Source: an uncultured Coriobacteriaceae bacterium | GTDB lineage: Bacteria; Actinomycetota; Coriobacteriia; Coriobacteriales; Atopobiaceae | Assembly: GCA_902791035.1 (NCBI GenBank) | Contig: CADAUA010000012.1 | Span: forward strand, 1 to 64,000 | Direction: 5' to 3' | Length of the DNA stretch: 64,000 nt | In this document: positions 1-7,278 of the stretch, one piece after another | How positions within the stretch are numbered: position 1 is the stretch's first letter | Layout of the letters: every line of letters starts with the position of its first letter | The notes under the pieces: generated by a model | Told to the model about the DNA's origin: nothing | Databases searched by the model: none | The model's input: only the letters and a program-made list of their open reading frames with translations | Program-made: the position numbers and the translations under genes

Positions 1-99
1 CTAATCCTGCTAGACCGCAATTGGTGCGCCTGAGCGCTGACTTTATTTTGGCACCCCAGAGTAGCCCGTGCGCCAAAGCCTACTCATGGACCATTCCTG

Positions 100-137
100 T
101 GTTGAACGACCCTGCCAAACGGCAGGGTCGTTCAACA
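100..137. repeat. Palindrome family A, copy 1
   Basis: This is a perfect inverted repeat with a 17-bp stem (TGTTGAACGACCCTGCC and its complement) and a four-base loop AAAC. Related copies lie at 3873, 5016, 5670, 6851 and 7070; this one differs in having TTGAACGA instead of TTTGACGA at the stem base, with the matching change in the other arm, so pairing is conserved. There is no T-tract after it, so it is a dispersed palindrome rather than a clear terminator. The sequence from 1 to about 284 holds nothing else I can support as a gene. Confidence 0.85.
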
Positions 138-284
138 GCATTATGGGGTCATGTGGTCGCCAGGTTGCACCCGCGATGCGCCATGCCTCAACGTCAACAG
201 GAGCTTTGCTCCGCTAGCACCACCGCCGGTGCACCGCCCTCGCGGCAGCACAGGCGAGGAGCAGTCCCAGCCCCTCGTCCGTCC

Positions 285-558
285 CTACAGAAAGGAGAAG
301 TCGACGTAGATCTTCTCCAGGAGATCTTCCGAGTCGTCGCAGTCCATGAGCTCGAGGCACTCAATCAGCTGGATCAGAATGCTTAGCTGGCGCTTGCTGA
401 TTGAGCCACGCCCTGCGGCATCCTGCTTTACCGAGTCAACAAACTCGCACATGTATTGCCGATCTGCGTCGCAGATGGTATCCAACCCATCCCTGACGTG
501 TTCCCAAAAACCCGCCCTCGTAAAGCAAGAACTCAACGAACTTGTCAATATCAAACAT
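285..558 (-). pseudogene. Small hypothetical protein gene with a +1 frameshift
   Basis: A good ribosome binding site (GAGAGGTG) precedes an ATG at 558 whose frame reads MFDIDKFVEFLLYEGGF. It loses the reading frame at a run of five A/T at 506-510. The second frame then continues from WEHVRDGLDTICD to a TAG at 285 and is rich in acidic and hydrophobic residues like a real protein. Removing one base from the run joins both parts into about 90 residues. I do not recognise the family. A sequencing error in the homopolymer would give the same picture, so gene death is not proven. Confidence 0.5.
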
Positions 559-602
559 GCCTTGCGTCACCTCTCGCCGGGAGCACACCCTGGGAGCCCG
601 CC

Positions 603-1973
603 CTACATGCCCGCCAGGTACCGCCCCAGCTCCTGCTCCGCGTCGTGCACGACCTTCTCCTCGTCAACGCCGGTCAGGCGCCCGTGCTCCACGGTCACCC
701 GCCCGTTTACCACGGTCCAGTCGACCGCGCCCTTGAGGCCCACGGTCGCAAGCACAGACTTGGAGTCGTAGCAGGCACCCACGAGCTCCAGCCGCCGCGA
801 GTCCACCATGAAGAAGTCGGCGCACTTGCCCACCTCCAGGCTGCCGATCTCCTCTCCCCTGCCTAGCAGCCGGGCGCTTCCCATGGTCGCCATCTTGAGC
901 ACGTCGTAGCCGTCCGGCGCCGCCGCCGAGGAGTTCAGCCGGTGCAGCAGGTAGCACACGCGCATCTCCTCCAGCAGGTTGGAGCCGTCGTTGCTGGCGC
1001 TCCCGTCCACGCCCAGGCCCACGGGCACGCCCGCCCTGAGCATCTCCGGCACGCGCGCGATGCCCGACGCAAGCTTCATGTTTGATATAGGGCAGTGGCA
1101 GACGCCGGTGCCCGTCTGCGCCAGGAGGTCGATCTCCTCCCGATTGAAGTGGATTCCGTGCGCGAACCACACGTCGTCGCCCAGCCAGCCCAGGCTCTCC
1201 ATGTAGGCAACCGGGCGCATGCCGTAGCGCTCCAGCGTGTAGCGCTCCTCGTCCTTGGTCTCGCAGAGGTGCGTGTGCAGGCGCACGTGGCGGCTCCGCG
1301 CCAGCCTGGCGCTCTCGCGCAGGAGGTCAGCGGATACCGAGAAGGGCGAACATGGTGCCAGCGCGATCCTGTGCATGGAGGTGAAGGAGTCGTCCTGGTA
1401 CTTGTCGATGAGCCGCTCGGAGTCGGCCATGATCTGGTCGACCGTCTGGACCACGGAGTCTGGCGGCAGGCCGCCGTCCTTCTTGGAGAGGTCCATGGAC
1501 CCGCGCGAGAAGTGCATCCGCACGCCAAGCGCCTCCGCCGCCTGCCACTGCGCCGCCAGGAGGTCACCACCGCCCTGCGGGAACACGTAATGGTGGTCGA
1601 AGACGGTGGTGCACCCGTTCTTCATGAGCTCGCCGATCCCCACCAGGGATGAGAGGCGCACGGTGTCCTCGTTGAGGTTCTTCCACACCTCGTACAGGGT
1701 GGTGAGCCAGTCGAAGAGCTCCATGTTCTGCACCTGGGGGAGGTTTCGCGAGAAGACCTGGTAGAGGTGGTGGTGGGCGTTCACCAGGCCCGGGTAGCAG
1801 AGCATGCCAGTGCCGTCGATCACCTGGTCAAAGCCCGCCCCGTCGCCACCGACCCCAGGCGCGATCGCACGGATGAGGCCGTTCTCGCACACGAGGTCCA
1901 CGTCCTCATAGACCCGGTCATCGCCGTCGCAGGACACGAGCGTCCGGATGTTCCTCACCAAGAGCCTCGACAT
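603..1973 (-). CDS. Amidohydrolase, 8-oxoguanine/guanine deaminase-type
   Basis: A 456-residue metal-dependent hydrolase of the ATZ/TRZ (cytosine deaminase-like) branch of the amidohydrolase superfamily. Residues 64-69 hold the NAHHH metal motif, a HTHLCE motif lies near residue 235, an FAHGIHF histidine follows, and GVDGSASND carries the catalytic aspartate. The SASND and NMKLASG segments match 8-oxoguanine deaminases best from memory, so hydrolytic deamination of an oxidised or normal purine in the cytosol is the likely reaction. The start is supported by AAGGAGTG nine bases upstream. No operon partner is present; the nucleoside importer at 7.5-12.6 kb may supply related substrates. Another deaminase specificity in the same family is possible. 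Confidence 0.8.
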   Translation of the reverse strand: MSRLLVRNIRTLVSCDGDDRVYEDVDLVCENGLIRAIAPGVGGDGAGFDQVIDGTGMLCYPGLVNAHHHLYQVFSRNLPQVQNMELFDWLTTLYEVWKNLNEDTVRLSSLVGIGELMKNGCTTVFDHHYVFPQGGGDLLAAQWQAAEALGVRMHFSRGSMDLSKKDGGLPPDSVVQTVDQIMADSERLIDKYQDDSFTSMHRIALAPCSPFSVSADLLRESARLARSRHVRLHTHLCETKDEERYTLERYGMRPVAYMESLGWLGDDVWFAHGIHFNREEIDLLAQTGTGVCHCPISNMKLASGIARVPEMLRAGVPVGLGVDGSASNDGSNLLEEMRVCYLLHRLNSSAAAPDGYDVLKMATMGSARLLGRGEEIGSLEVGKCADFFMVDSRRLELVGACYDSKSVLATVGLKGAVDWTVVNGRVTVEHGRLTGVDEEKVVHDAEQELGRYLAGM

Positions 1974-2266
1974 GGCACACTCCTTTGCAGGTCCCGCGCG
2001 TCAGCAGCCGTACGAGCACATGGTAGCACGGGCACATTGCCGGCCCGACAGCGCGGTCGCGGTGGGAAGCCGTGCCAAGGTGGTCTGACTGGGCCTTGGG
2101 TTGCACAAGGAAAACGCGTAAGGCAGAGTGCGCCCTTCTCGCCACCACCAAGGGGCACGTCGCATCTTCAAGCCCCGCCTCAGGAGCAAGCGACCCCACG
2201 GGAGGCCGTCTCGTGCGACCATCGAAGCCAGGGAATGCTGCTCTAAGACAGAGGGAGACGGACGCC

Positions 2267-3167
2267 ATGCGCATAGTTACCATCGAACACCCTGCAGAGG
2301 TCCACGTGCGCGATGACCAGCTCATCGTGGAGCAAGACGCTGGCACTGCAAGCGTACCCGTCGAGCAGGTGGAGCTTCTCGTCACCTACGGGCCCTCGAT
2401 CCGCATCTCCACCATGGCTCAGACGATGCTCGCGCAGGCAGGCGTGGTGACCATCCTCTGCGGCCGCAACCACCTGCCGGCTGCAATGGTCATCCCCATG
2501 GAGGCAAACGTCCGCATGGCGCAGGTGACCGCGGCGCAGGCGGCGCTGCCGCAGGACGTGGCTGGCAAGCTCTGGGCAGTAATCATTCGCTGCAAGATAA
2601 AGAAACCAGGCATGTGCTCTTGACGTGCTTGGCATGGCTGGTGGCGATGCCCTGCGAGCCCTCAGCGAGCGCGTTGGGCCGGGCGATAAGGACAACGTGG
2701 AGGGGCAGGCGGCTAGGGACTACTTTCAGTTGCTACATCCCGGCCTCAACCGGCGCTGCGACGACCCCTTCAACAGCGTGCTCAACTACGGGTACGCCAT
2801 CGTGCGCGGCGCGCTTGCGCGGGCGCTGGTAACCACGGGGTTTGTGCCTGCGCTGGGCATTCACCACCACAGCCAGTTCAACGCCTTCAACCTCACGGAC
2901 GACCTCATCGAGCCCTTCCGGCCGTGCGTGGACATGATCGCGCCCGGAATCGTGAGCCTGACCGCCAGGCTGAGCGCCCAGCAGAGGCACGCGCTGAGGG
3001 ACGTCCTCTTCATGCGTGTGCACATGGGTGGCCGCAGGGTAACGGTCTCCCAGGCGGTGGAGGAGGTGGCAGACTCCCTTGTCCGCGCCATGAGGGACAA
3101 GGACCCAGGCAAGCTGCGGCTACCCAAGGTGATAGCACCGGAGTACGACCTTGGCACGAGGGACTGA
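2267..3167 (+). pseudogene. cas1: CRISPR integrase Cas1, type II-like, frameshifted
   Basis: Starting at ATG 2267 (ribosome binding site GAGGGAGA), the first frame encodes a Cas1 N-terminal beta domain and ends in KLWAVIIRCKIK before running into a stop at 2621. The other frame resumes with NQACALDVLGMAGG and carries the helical domain, including NRRCDDPFNSVLNYGYA, the LGIHHH histidine and the DDLIEPFRP glutamate. Deleting one A from the run at 2603-2605 restores KIKNQA, a typical type II Cas1 motif, and a protein of about 300 residues. Cas2 follows five bases after the stop. No cas9 lies upstream: bases 1974-2266 show no recognisable gene. Whether the frameshift is real or a homopolymer error cannot be told from sequence alone. 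Confidence 0.8.
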
Positions 3168-3172
3168 TTGAC

Positions 3173-3478
3173 ATGCGGATACTCGTACTGCTCTCCCCAA
3201 CCAACGCGCGTGGGACAAAGACCTCCTACACCAAGTTCAGAAAGTTGCTGGTGGCGCGTGGGTTCGTGATGCTGCAGGCGGAGGTATACATGAAGGTTGT
3301 TCCCAACCGTGAGGTGGCGGCCACGCAGCTGGACGTGTTGGCGAGAAACGCACCGCCCACAGGCACGGTGCGGGCGCTCTCGATGACCGAGCGGCAGTTT
3401 GGGACCATGAGGTACCTCGCGGGCGGGCCGAACTACCAAGAGCGCGTGGTAGGCGCCAAGAGACAGGTGGAGCTGTAG
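3173..3478 (+). CDS. cas2: CRISPR-associated Cas2, catalytic Asp missing
   Basis: A 101-residue ferredoxin-fold protein with the type II Cas2 body: KFRKLLVARGFVMLQAEVYMK, then PPTGTVRALSMTERQFGTM. Cas2 forms the scaffold dimer of the Cas1-Cas2 spacer integrase. In normal family members strand 1 ends in a conserved aspartate (roughly VFFDLP); here the segment is LVLLSPTN, so the aspartate is lost. The start five bases after cas1 fits a coupled pair. Cas2 nuclease activity is dispensable for integration in studied systems, so loss of this residue need not be fatal, but it fits a decaying locus. Confidence 0.8.
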   Translation: MRILVLLSPTNARGTKTSYTKFRKLLVARGFVMLQAEVYMKVVPNREVAATQLDVLARNAPPTGTVRALSMTERQFGTMRYLAGGPNYQERVVGAKRQVEL

Positions 3479-3513
3479 GTTGGGCAGCGCGGCAACACAC
3501 CGCGCCCTAGTTG

Positions 3514-3661
3514 GGTCTGCCAAACGTGAAGGTGGACAAACCCAGCCAGCTCATTTGCACCCACGATGAGGCAAAGAAGTACTGCCACATGCGCTCGTCC
3601 CAGGTCTGCCAAACGTGAAGGTGGACAAACCCAGCCAGCTCATTTGCACCCACGATGAGGC
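3514..3661. repeat. 59-bp direct repeat, two copies 30 bp apart
   Basis: Bases 3514-3572 and 3603-3661 are identical 59-bp copies separated by 30 unique bases. The pair begins 36 bp after cas2, where a type II CRISPR array normally lies, and 30 bp is the usual type II spacer length. However, 59 bp is far longer than the usual 36-bp repeat, so this may be a relic of a deleted array or simply a local duplication. The 3' end of each copy (TTGCACCCACGATGAGGC) resembles sequences at 165-182 and 3750-3763. Confidence 0.75.
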
Positions 3662-3664
3662 CTT

Positions 3665-3774
3665 GGTGAGAAACTCCCAGCTAGAACGGAGACGTTTTGC
3701 ATCGCGGGTGCGGAGCAAGCGACGCCCAACTGGGCAAACGCCGACGTGGCCGCACCCGCGATGATTTTCTCACC
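3665..3774. other. Large imperfect hairpin downstream of cas2
   Basis: The outer arms GGTGAGAAA (3665-3673) and TTTCTCACC (3766-3774) pair. Inside them CATCGCGGGTGCGG (3700-3713) pairs with its perfect complement at 3750-3763, and a third small palindrome GCCCA-AC-TGGGC sits in the loop at 3724-3735. The left arm has a 26-base insertion relative to the right. This could be a structured RNA (position next to cas genes invites a tracrRNA idea) or a small inverted-repeat element. No promoter or T-tract is evident. Confidence 0.5.
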
Positions 3775-3872
3775 GAAAACCCCTGTTACAAAGCGAGCCC
3801 GCTGCATCCCGGGTGCAGGACCGTCCCCACAGCCTCGGCCCATCAGCCGAAGTTCCATTCACCACAACATAG

Positions 3873-3908
3873 GTTTGACGACCCTGCCGTTTGGCAGGGT
3901 CGTCAAAC
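3873..3908. repeat. Palindrome family A, copy 2 (left border of low-GC cassette)
   Basis: A perfect 16-bp stem (GTTTGACGACCCTGCC) with loop GTTT. The loop is the reverse complement of that in the copy at 5016-5051, so the two copies form a perfect inverted pair of about 38 bp around the AT-rich segment 3909-5015. Confidence 0.9.
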
Positions 3909-3997
3909 TCAACCAATGGACTTTATATATGGCGGAAAAGGAGAGTAGGTGGTAATATGAAGTTAGCTATATCTAACAAAAAACCAGCGAAACACAA

Positions 3998-4078
3998 ATG
4001 AATCAGAAAATCATGCGACTTCTTTATACAGGAATTGCGGGTGTAGCCCTTACGATGATCGGGGACTGTCTGCTGTGA
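3998..4078 (+). pseudogene. N-terminal fragment of a membrane protein
   Basis: The reading frame MNQKIMRLLYTGIAGVALTMIGDCLL stops at TGA 4076. It looks like the first transmembrane segment of a multi-pass membrane protein family common in Firmicutes, cut off after 26 residues. It is AT-rich like the hydrolase that follows and unlike the rest of the window. I read it as a remnant brought in with the cassette; its fusion point to the hydrolase upstream region is between 4078 and 4174. Confidence 0.45.
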
Positions 4079-4173
4079 GGTGCCGATTCATTCGGAGCAG
4101 TCAATATGTTCGACGGATTTATGATCATCGCATCAAAGATTTCCTATCAGAAGGAAAGGGGAACAAGGAACAG

Positions 4174-4950
4174 ATGAAGTTTTATACGTATGGAGATAAG
4201 TGCAATCCACTGATCGTAATGCTGCCGGGATCTTTCTGCCCGGCGAAAACACTGCGGTATCTTTACAGTAAACTGCAGTCAGATTTCTATGTTTGTGTTC
4301 CTGAATACAACGGACACTACGCGGGCAGCACATTTACATCAAGACAGAATGAAGCCAGAGAGATCGTACAGTATCTGCTTAAAGAAAACCTGACAGAGAT
4401 AAATATGATCTACGGGCAGTCCATGGGCGCGGAAATCGGCATTGAGCTGATGCACCAGCTCTTACAGAAAGGGATTCATGTCGGAAGAGCTTTCTTTGAC
4501 GGAGCACCGTGCATCAGATTTTCAAAACCATATAAGGCGTTTATGAATATGAAGTTCAGAAAGCTGATCCATATGATAAGGGACAAATCCGCAGATGATG
4601 TTCTGCAGTGGAAATCCCTGAATGCTTTCACCAACGGGGATACCGAAAGCCTGCGGCCGCTGATTGAGAGCCTTATTGATGTTGCGCCGTATCTGACGGA
4701 TGAGAGCATCAAAGCGGAAACGGAGTGCTGTTACACCTTTGATTTTCCTTCGTTTGGTGAAGAGGATCAGAAGAAAATGTTCTTCTTCTATTCGAAAGAG
4801 GAAAAGGCATATAAGCTTTGTTATAAAGGACTGGTGCAGGCATATCCCAATGCTGTGTTCAAAGTCGTTTCCGGCTATGGCCACATGACCTATTCCGTAA
4901 GGCATACCGAAGAATATGTGCAGATGCTCCGGGAGATCTTGGAAAGCTGA
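4174..4950 (+). CDS. Alpha/beta hydrolase, low-GC, probably acquired
   Basis: From ATG 4174 (AAGGAA upstream) the 258-residue protein begins MKFYTYGDKCNPLIVMLPGS, the oxyanion-loop start typical of small Firmicutes alpha/beta hydrolases. The nucleophile elbow is GQSMGAE, a catalytic aspartate candidate lies near FFFYSKEEK, and the histidine is in GYGHMTYS near the C-terminus. Substrate is unknown. Codon use is AT-rich (many AAA, ATA, AGA codons), in sharp contrast to all neighbours, and the gene sits between inverted family A palindromes, so transfer from a low-GC donor is likely. The frame is open back to 4075 (GTG), but those residues do not look like family sequence. Confidence 0.75.
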   Translation: MKFYTYGDKCNPLIVMLPGSFCPAKTLRYLYSKLQSDFYVCVPEYNGHYAGSTFTSRQNEAREIVQYLLKENLTEINMIYGQSMGAEIGIELMHQLLQKGIHVGRAFFDGAPCIRFSKPYKAFMNMKFRKLIHMIRDKSADDVLQWKSLNAFTNGDTESLRPLIESLIDVAPYLTDESIKAETECCYTFDFPSFGEEDQKKMFFFYSKEEKAYKLCYKGLVQAYPNAVFKVVSGYGHMTYSVRHTEEYVQMLREILES

Positions 4951-5010
4951 CAATTCAAGCCTGGACGTGCAATCAGAATTTCTGGGGGAATCTGATGAAT
5001 AGCAGGCATC

Positions 5011-5250
5011 ATGAAGTTTGACGACCCTGCCAAACGGCAGGGTCGTCAAACCAAAGACCAAACCAAGCTTCTGAGAAGCCTGGACCTGCCTACCGACTTC
5101 TCGCACATTACCGAGGAGCAATGGGACGCGGTGGAGGAAGTCATAAGCCACGAGATGCTTACCAAGGGCATCGAGAACGACGAGCTGAACGAGTATGGCA
5201 TCCTCTGCGAGAGCGTCATCGACGCCCTGCCGGAAGAGGCCACTGCGTAG
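5011..5250 (+). pseudogene. C-terminal gene remnant abutting palindrome A
   Basis: The 79-residue frame starts inside the palindromic repeat; from about residue 16 it reads LLRSLDLPTDFSHITEEQWD and ends VIDALPEEATA, acidic and helical like a genuine protein C-terminus. Base composition returns to the high GC of the chromosome. There is no ribosome binding site before the ATG at 5011. I interpret it as the tail of a chromosomal gene truncated by insertion of the cassette; the family is not recognised. Confidence 0.4.
5016..5051. repeat. Palindrome family A, copy 3 (right border of low-GC cassette)
   Basis: A perfect 16-bp stem with loop AAAC, the inverted partner of the copy at 3873-3908. It is read through in frame by the short ORF 5011-5250. 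Confidence 0.9.
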
Positions 5251-5512
5251 CAAGTCAGGTTCAAAACGAAAAACATTCAGGGGCCGCCCTCCGGAGGCTG
5301 CCCCGTTACTTGTGTCGCACCATGGCCGCGAGGTGATACGGGGTGGGACGCAAGAGCGTGGTGAGGTGCGGCGGATGCGCCGTGGTCGTGCTGGTGGCCG
5401 GGTGCGGCTTCACCGCGCGGCCGATGCCTATGGCCACGACATGCTGGAGACCTAGCCCTTCTCACCTTGCGGCAACTCCGGGACGCCGATGCCAAACCGC
5501 TTAGCGCGAGTC

Positions 5513-5601
5513 GCGGCTTAGTAGACTCTACTAAGCCGCAGCTCCTCCATTTACCTGCGGTTATTCTCGCGAGAAGGACGTTGCGGACTCTACTAAACCG
5601 C
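5513..5601. repeat. 27-bp perfect palindrome plus half copy
   Basis: Bases 5513-5539 form a perfect palindrome with arms GCGGCTTAGTAGA around a single C. A half copy, GCGGACTCTACTAAACCGC, follows at 5583-5601. The stretch 5251-5845 contains no gene I can support; apart from these repeats and the degenerate palindrome A at 5670 it appears to be non-coding remnant sequence. Confidence 0.7.
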
Positions 5602-5669
5602 GCTTCCGCAGGGCTGGGCCGCGCCTCCGCAGGGACCGCCGCCCAGACGGCCTCGCGTCGGCCTCCAAA

Positions 5670-5704
5670 GCTTGACGACTTTGTTGCTTGCGGGGTCATC
5701 AAAC
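5670..5704. repeat. Palindrome family A, degenerate copy 4
   Basis: GCTTGACGACTTTG and GGGTCATCAAAC flank a TTGCTTGC centre. It aligns over its whole length with the copy at 3873-3908, with several substitutions that weaken the stem. Confidence 0.6.
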
Positions 5705-5845
5705 CTCTACGGGCCGTTCGCCTTAGGCTGACTACATTTCGCAGTCTATTTTCTCCTCCCCCACATACCAAGAAATTCTCCGAGGGTATGCGAACGTCCC
5801 GTATGATAATTAGCTGTATCGATTCCGATCAGACAGGAGGATGTT

Positions 5846-6628
5846 ATGGATCTACAGCTCAAGGACAAGGTCGTACTCGTCACCGGCGGCACCGGCGGCA
5901 TCGGCTCCGCCATCGTCAGGGCCTTCCTGGCCGAGGGCGCCAAGGTCGCCTTCAGCTCCACCCGTCAGGAGAAGATCGACAAGCTGATCCCGACGCTCGA
6001 CGCCGCCGAGGGCCAGGTTGCCGGCTTCGTGTGCGACGCACGCGATGAGGCCCAGGTCAAGAAGCTCGTCGATGATGCCAAGGCCCACTTTGGCACGCTC
6101 GATGTCGTCGTCCCCAACGCCGGCTACGAGAGCACCGCGAGCTCCATTGCTGACAACCAGACCGAGGAGATCCTGAAGACCTACACCCTCAACGTCTTCT
6201 CCCCGATGTGGCTTATGAAGTACGCCTCCCCGACCTTGGTCGAGAAGGGCGAAGGCGCAATCGTAGTTCTGGCCTCCGCGGGCTCCTACACCCCGACGGC
6301 CACCATGCAGAACTACGTCTCCTCCAAGTACGCCGTCGCCGGTGCCGTCAAGTGCGTGGCCCAGGAGCTCATGCCCCAGGGCGTCCACGTCAACCTGATC
6401 TGCCCCGGTCCCGTCGACACCGACATGATGCGCCGCATCGAGCGCGACCAGCTCGGTGACTCCATGTCCCATGAGGAGGCCATGAAGCTCTTCGCCGCCA
6501 CCGCCCTCGACAAGCGCTACGCAAAGCCTGAGGAGGTTGCCGCGGCCGTCGTGATGATGGCCTCGCCTATGACCGCCCACACCTGCGGCATGGAGTTCAA
6601 CCTGGACGCCATCGTCCCCAGCTGCTAG
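5846..6628 (+). CDS. SDR family NAD(P)-dependent oxidoreductase
   Basis: A 260-residue classical short-chain dehydrogenase. The cofactor motif TGGTGGIG is at residues 14-21, NAG near residue 92, and the catalytic Ser (LASAGSY) and YVSSK Tyr/Lys pair around residues 143-161. The CPGPVDTDMM segment is the usual post-catalytic loop. The start is fixed by AGGAGG eight bases upstream. It is monocistronic and ends at a strong terminator. Such enzymes reduce or oxidise hydroxyls of sugars, steroids or acyl chains; the substrate cannot be assigned. A hydroxysteroid dehydrogenase role is possible in a gut organism but is only a guess. Confidence 0.85.
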   Translation: MDLQLKDKVVLVTGGTGGIGSAIVRAFLAEGAKVAFSSTRQEKIDKLIPTLDAAEGQVAGFVCDARDEAQVKKLVDDAKAHFGTLDVVVPNAGYESTASSIADNQTEEILKTYTLNVFSPMWLMKYASPTLVEKGEGAIVVLASAGSYTPTATMQNYVSSKYAVAGAVKCVAQELMPQGVHVNLICPGPVDTDMMRRIERDQLGDSMSHEEAMKLFAATALDKRYAKPEEVAAAVVMMASPMTAHTCGMEFNLDAIVPSC

Positions 6629-6655
6629 CTCTTGGCAGACTAGCGTTGCGTCCGA

Positions 6656-6685
6656 AGCCCGTCGCCTCGCGCGGCGGGCTTTTTT
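6656..6685 (+). terminator. Rho-independent terminator of the SDR gene
   Basis: The stem AGCCCGTCGC / GCGGCGGGCT is followed by six T residues, 28 bases after the stop codon. Confidence 0.9.
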
Positions 6686-6736
6686 CTCCCCCTCTAGTCT
6701 GCGTCTTCTCCCAGGTGCCCGACGATTACCTGAGAT

Positions 6737-6818
6737 AACGGGCACATTCGCGTCCTTCTTGGCCCGTTCTTGTCGTTTTCCCAGGAAAACGCTTGCAAAA
6801 CGACCGAATGTGCCCGTT
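6737..6818. other. Long interrupted inverted repeat
   Basis: AACGGGCACATTCG (6737-6750) is the exact complement of 6805-6818, and GTCGTTTT (6772-6779) pairs with AAAACGAC (6797-6804). An alternative inner hairpin, GTTTTCC-ca-GGAAAAC, occupies 6775-6790. It could fold as a stem of 22 bp with an internal loop. Function unknown; it lies in an 890-bp gene-free stretch (6629-7522). Confidence 0.55.
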
Positions 6819-6850
6819 GTTGCCTGCAGAGGCAATGCGGGGTCCGGAAC

Positions 6851-7105
6851 GTTTGACGACCCTGCCGCTTGGCAGGATTGGCAAGCTAAGCGCCGCCGTT
6901 CGGTGACCCAAGCGTCGTAGGAGGTCGCCCGACGCCGCCGCTTGGCACGGTTGGGTCACTGCATCTTGGCAAAAGCCCAGTTGGCACACGCACGCCACTG
7001 ACCCAACCGACAGGAGGGACGCCCTTCTCGCCCCTAGAGACACGGTTGGGTCAGCCCCGCGGCGCCGATGCTTGACATCCCTGTCGCTTGTCAGGGTTGG
7101 CAAGC
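6851..7105. repeat. Palindrome family A, copies 5 and 6
   Basis: Copy 5 is at 6851-6886 (left arm intact, right arm degenerated to GGCAGGATTGGCAAGC) and copy 6 at 7070-7105 (GCTTGACATCCCTGTC, loop GCTT). Between them an 11-bp inverted repeat CGGTTGGGTCA (6948-6958) / TGACCCAACCG (6999-7009) is also present. No coding sequence is supported here. Confidence 0.6.
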
Positions 7106-7278
7106 TGAGCTGAGAAGGGTCATGACGCCCAGTCACCCCCGCGACTCCCCACCTGCCCTATTGTTCGCCGTCCCGGCCGCCTTGTCCGCCGCCGCGACCC
7201 CTTTGCCGCTGGCAGACGGTCCTTCTCGGCGTACAAAGTGGCCCCCGCGGCGGACTCCCGAACCAATGGCCGTGTCGA

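Noticed and set aside
21-386. 121-codon ORF at the window start
   Set aside because: It runs through the family A palindrome, lacks a ribosome binding site, has no domain-like pattern and overlaps the better supported small gene on the other strand.
3514-3661. Calling a CRISPR array here outright
   Set aside because: There are only two repeats and each is 59 bp, outside the normal length for type II repeats; kept as a direct repeat with a CRISPR-relic hypothesis.
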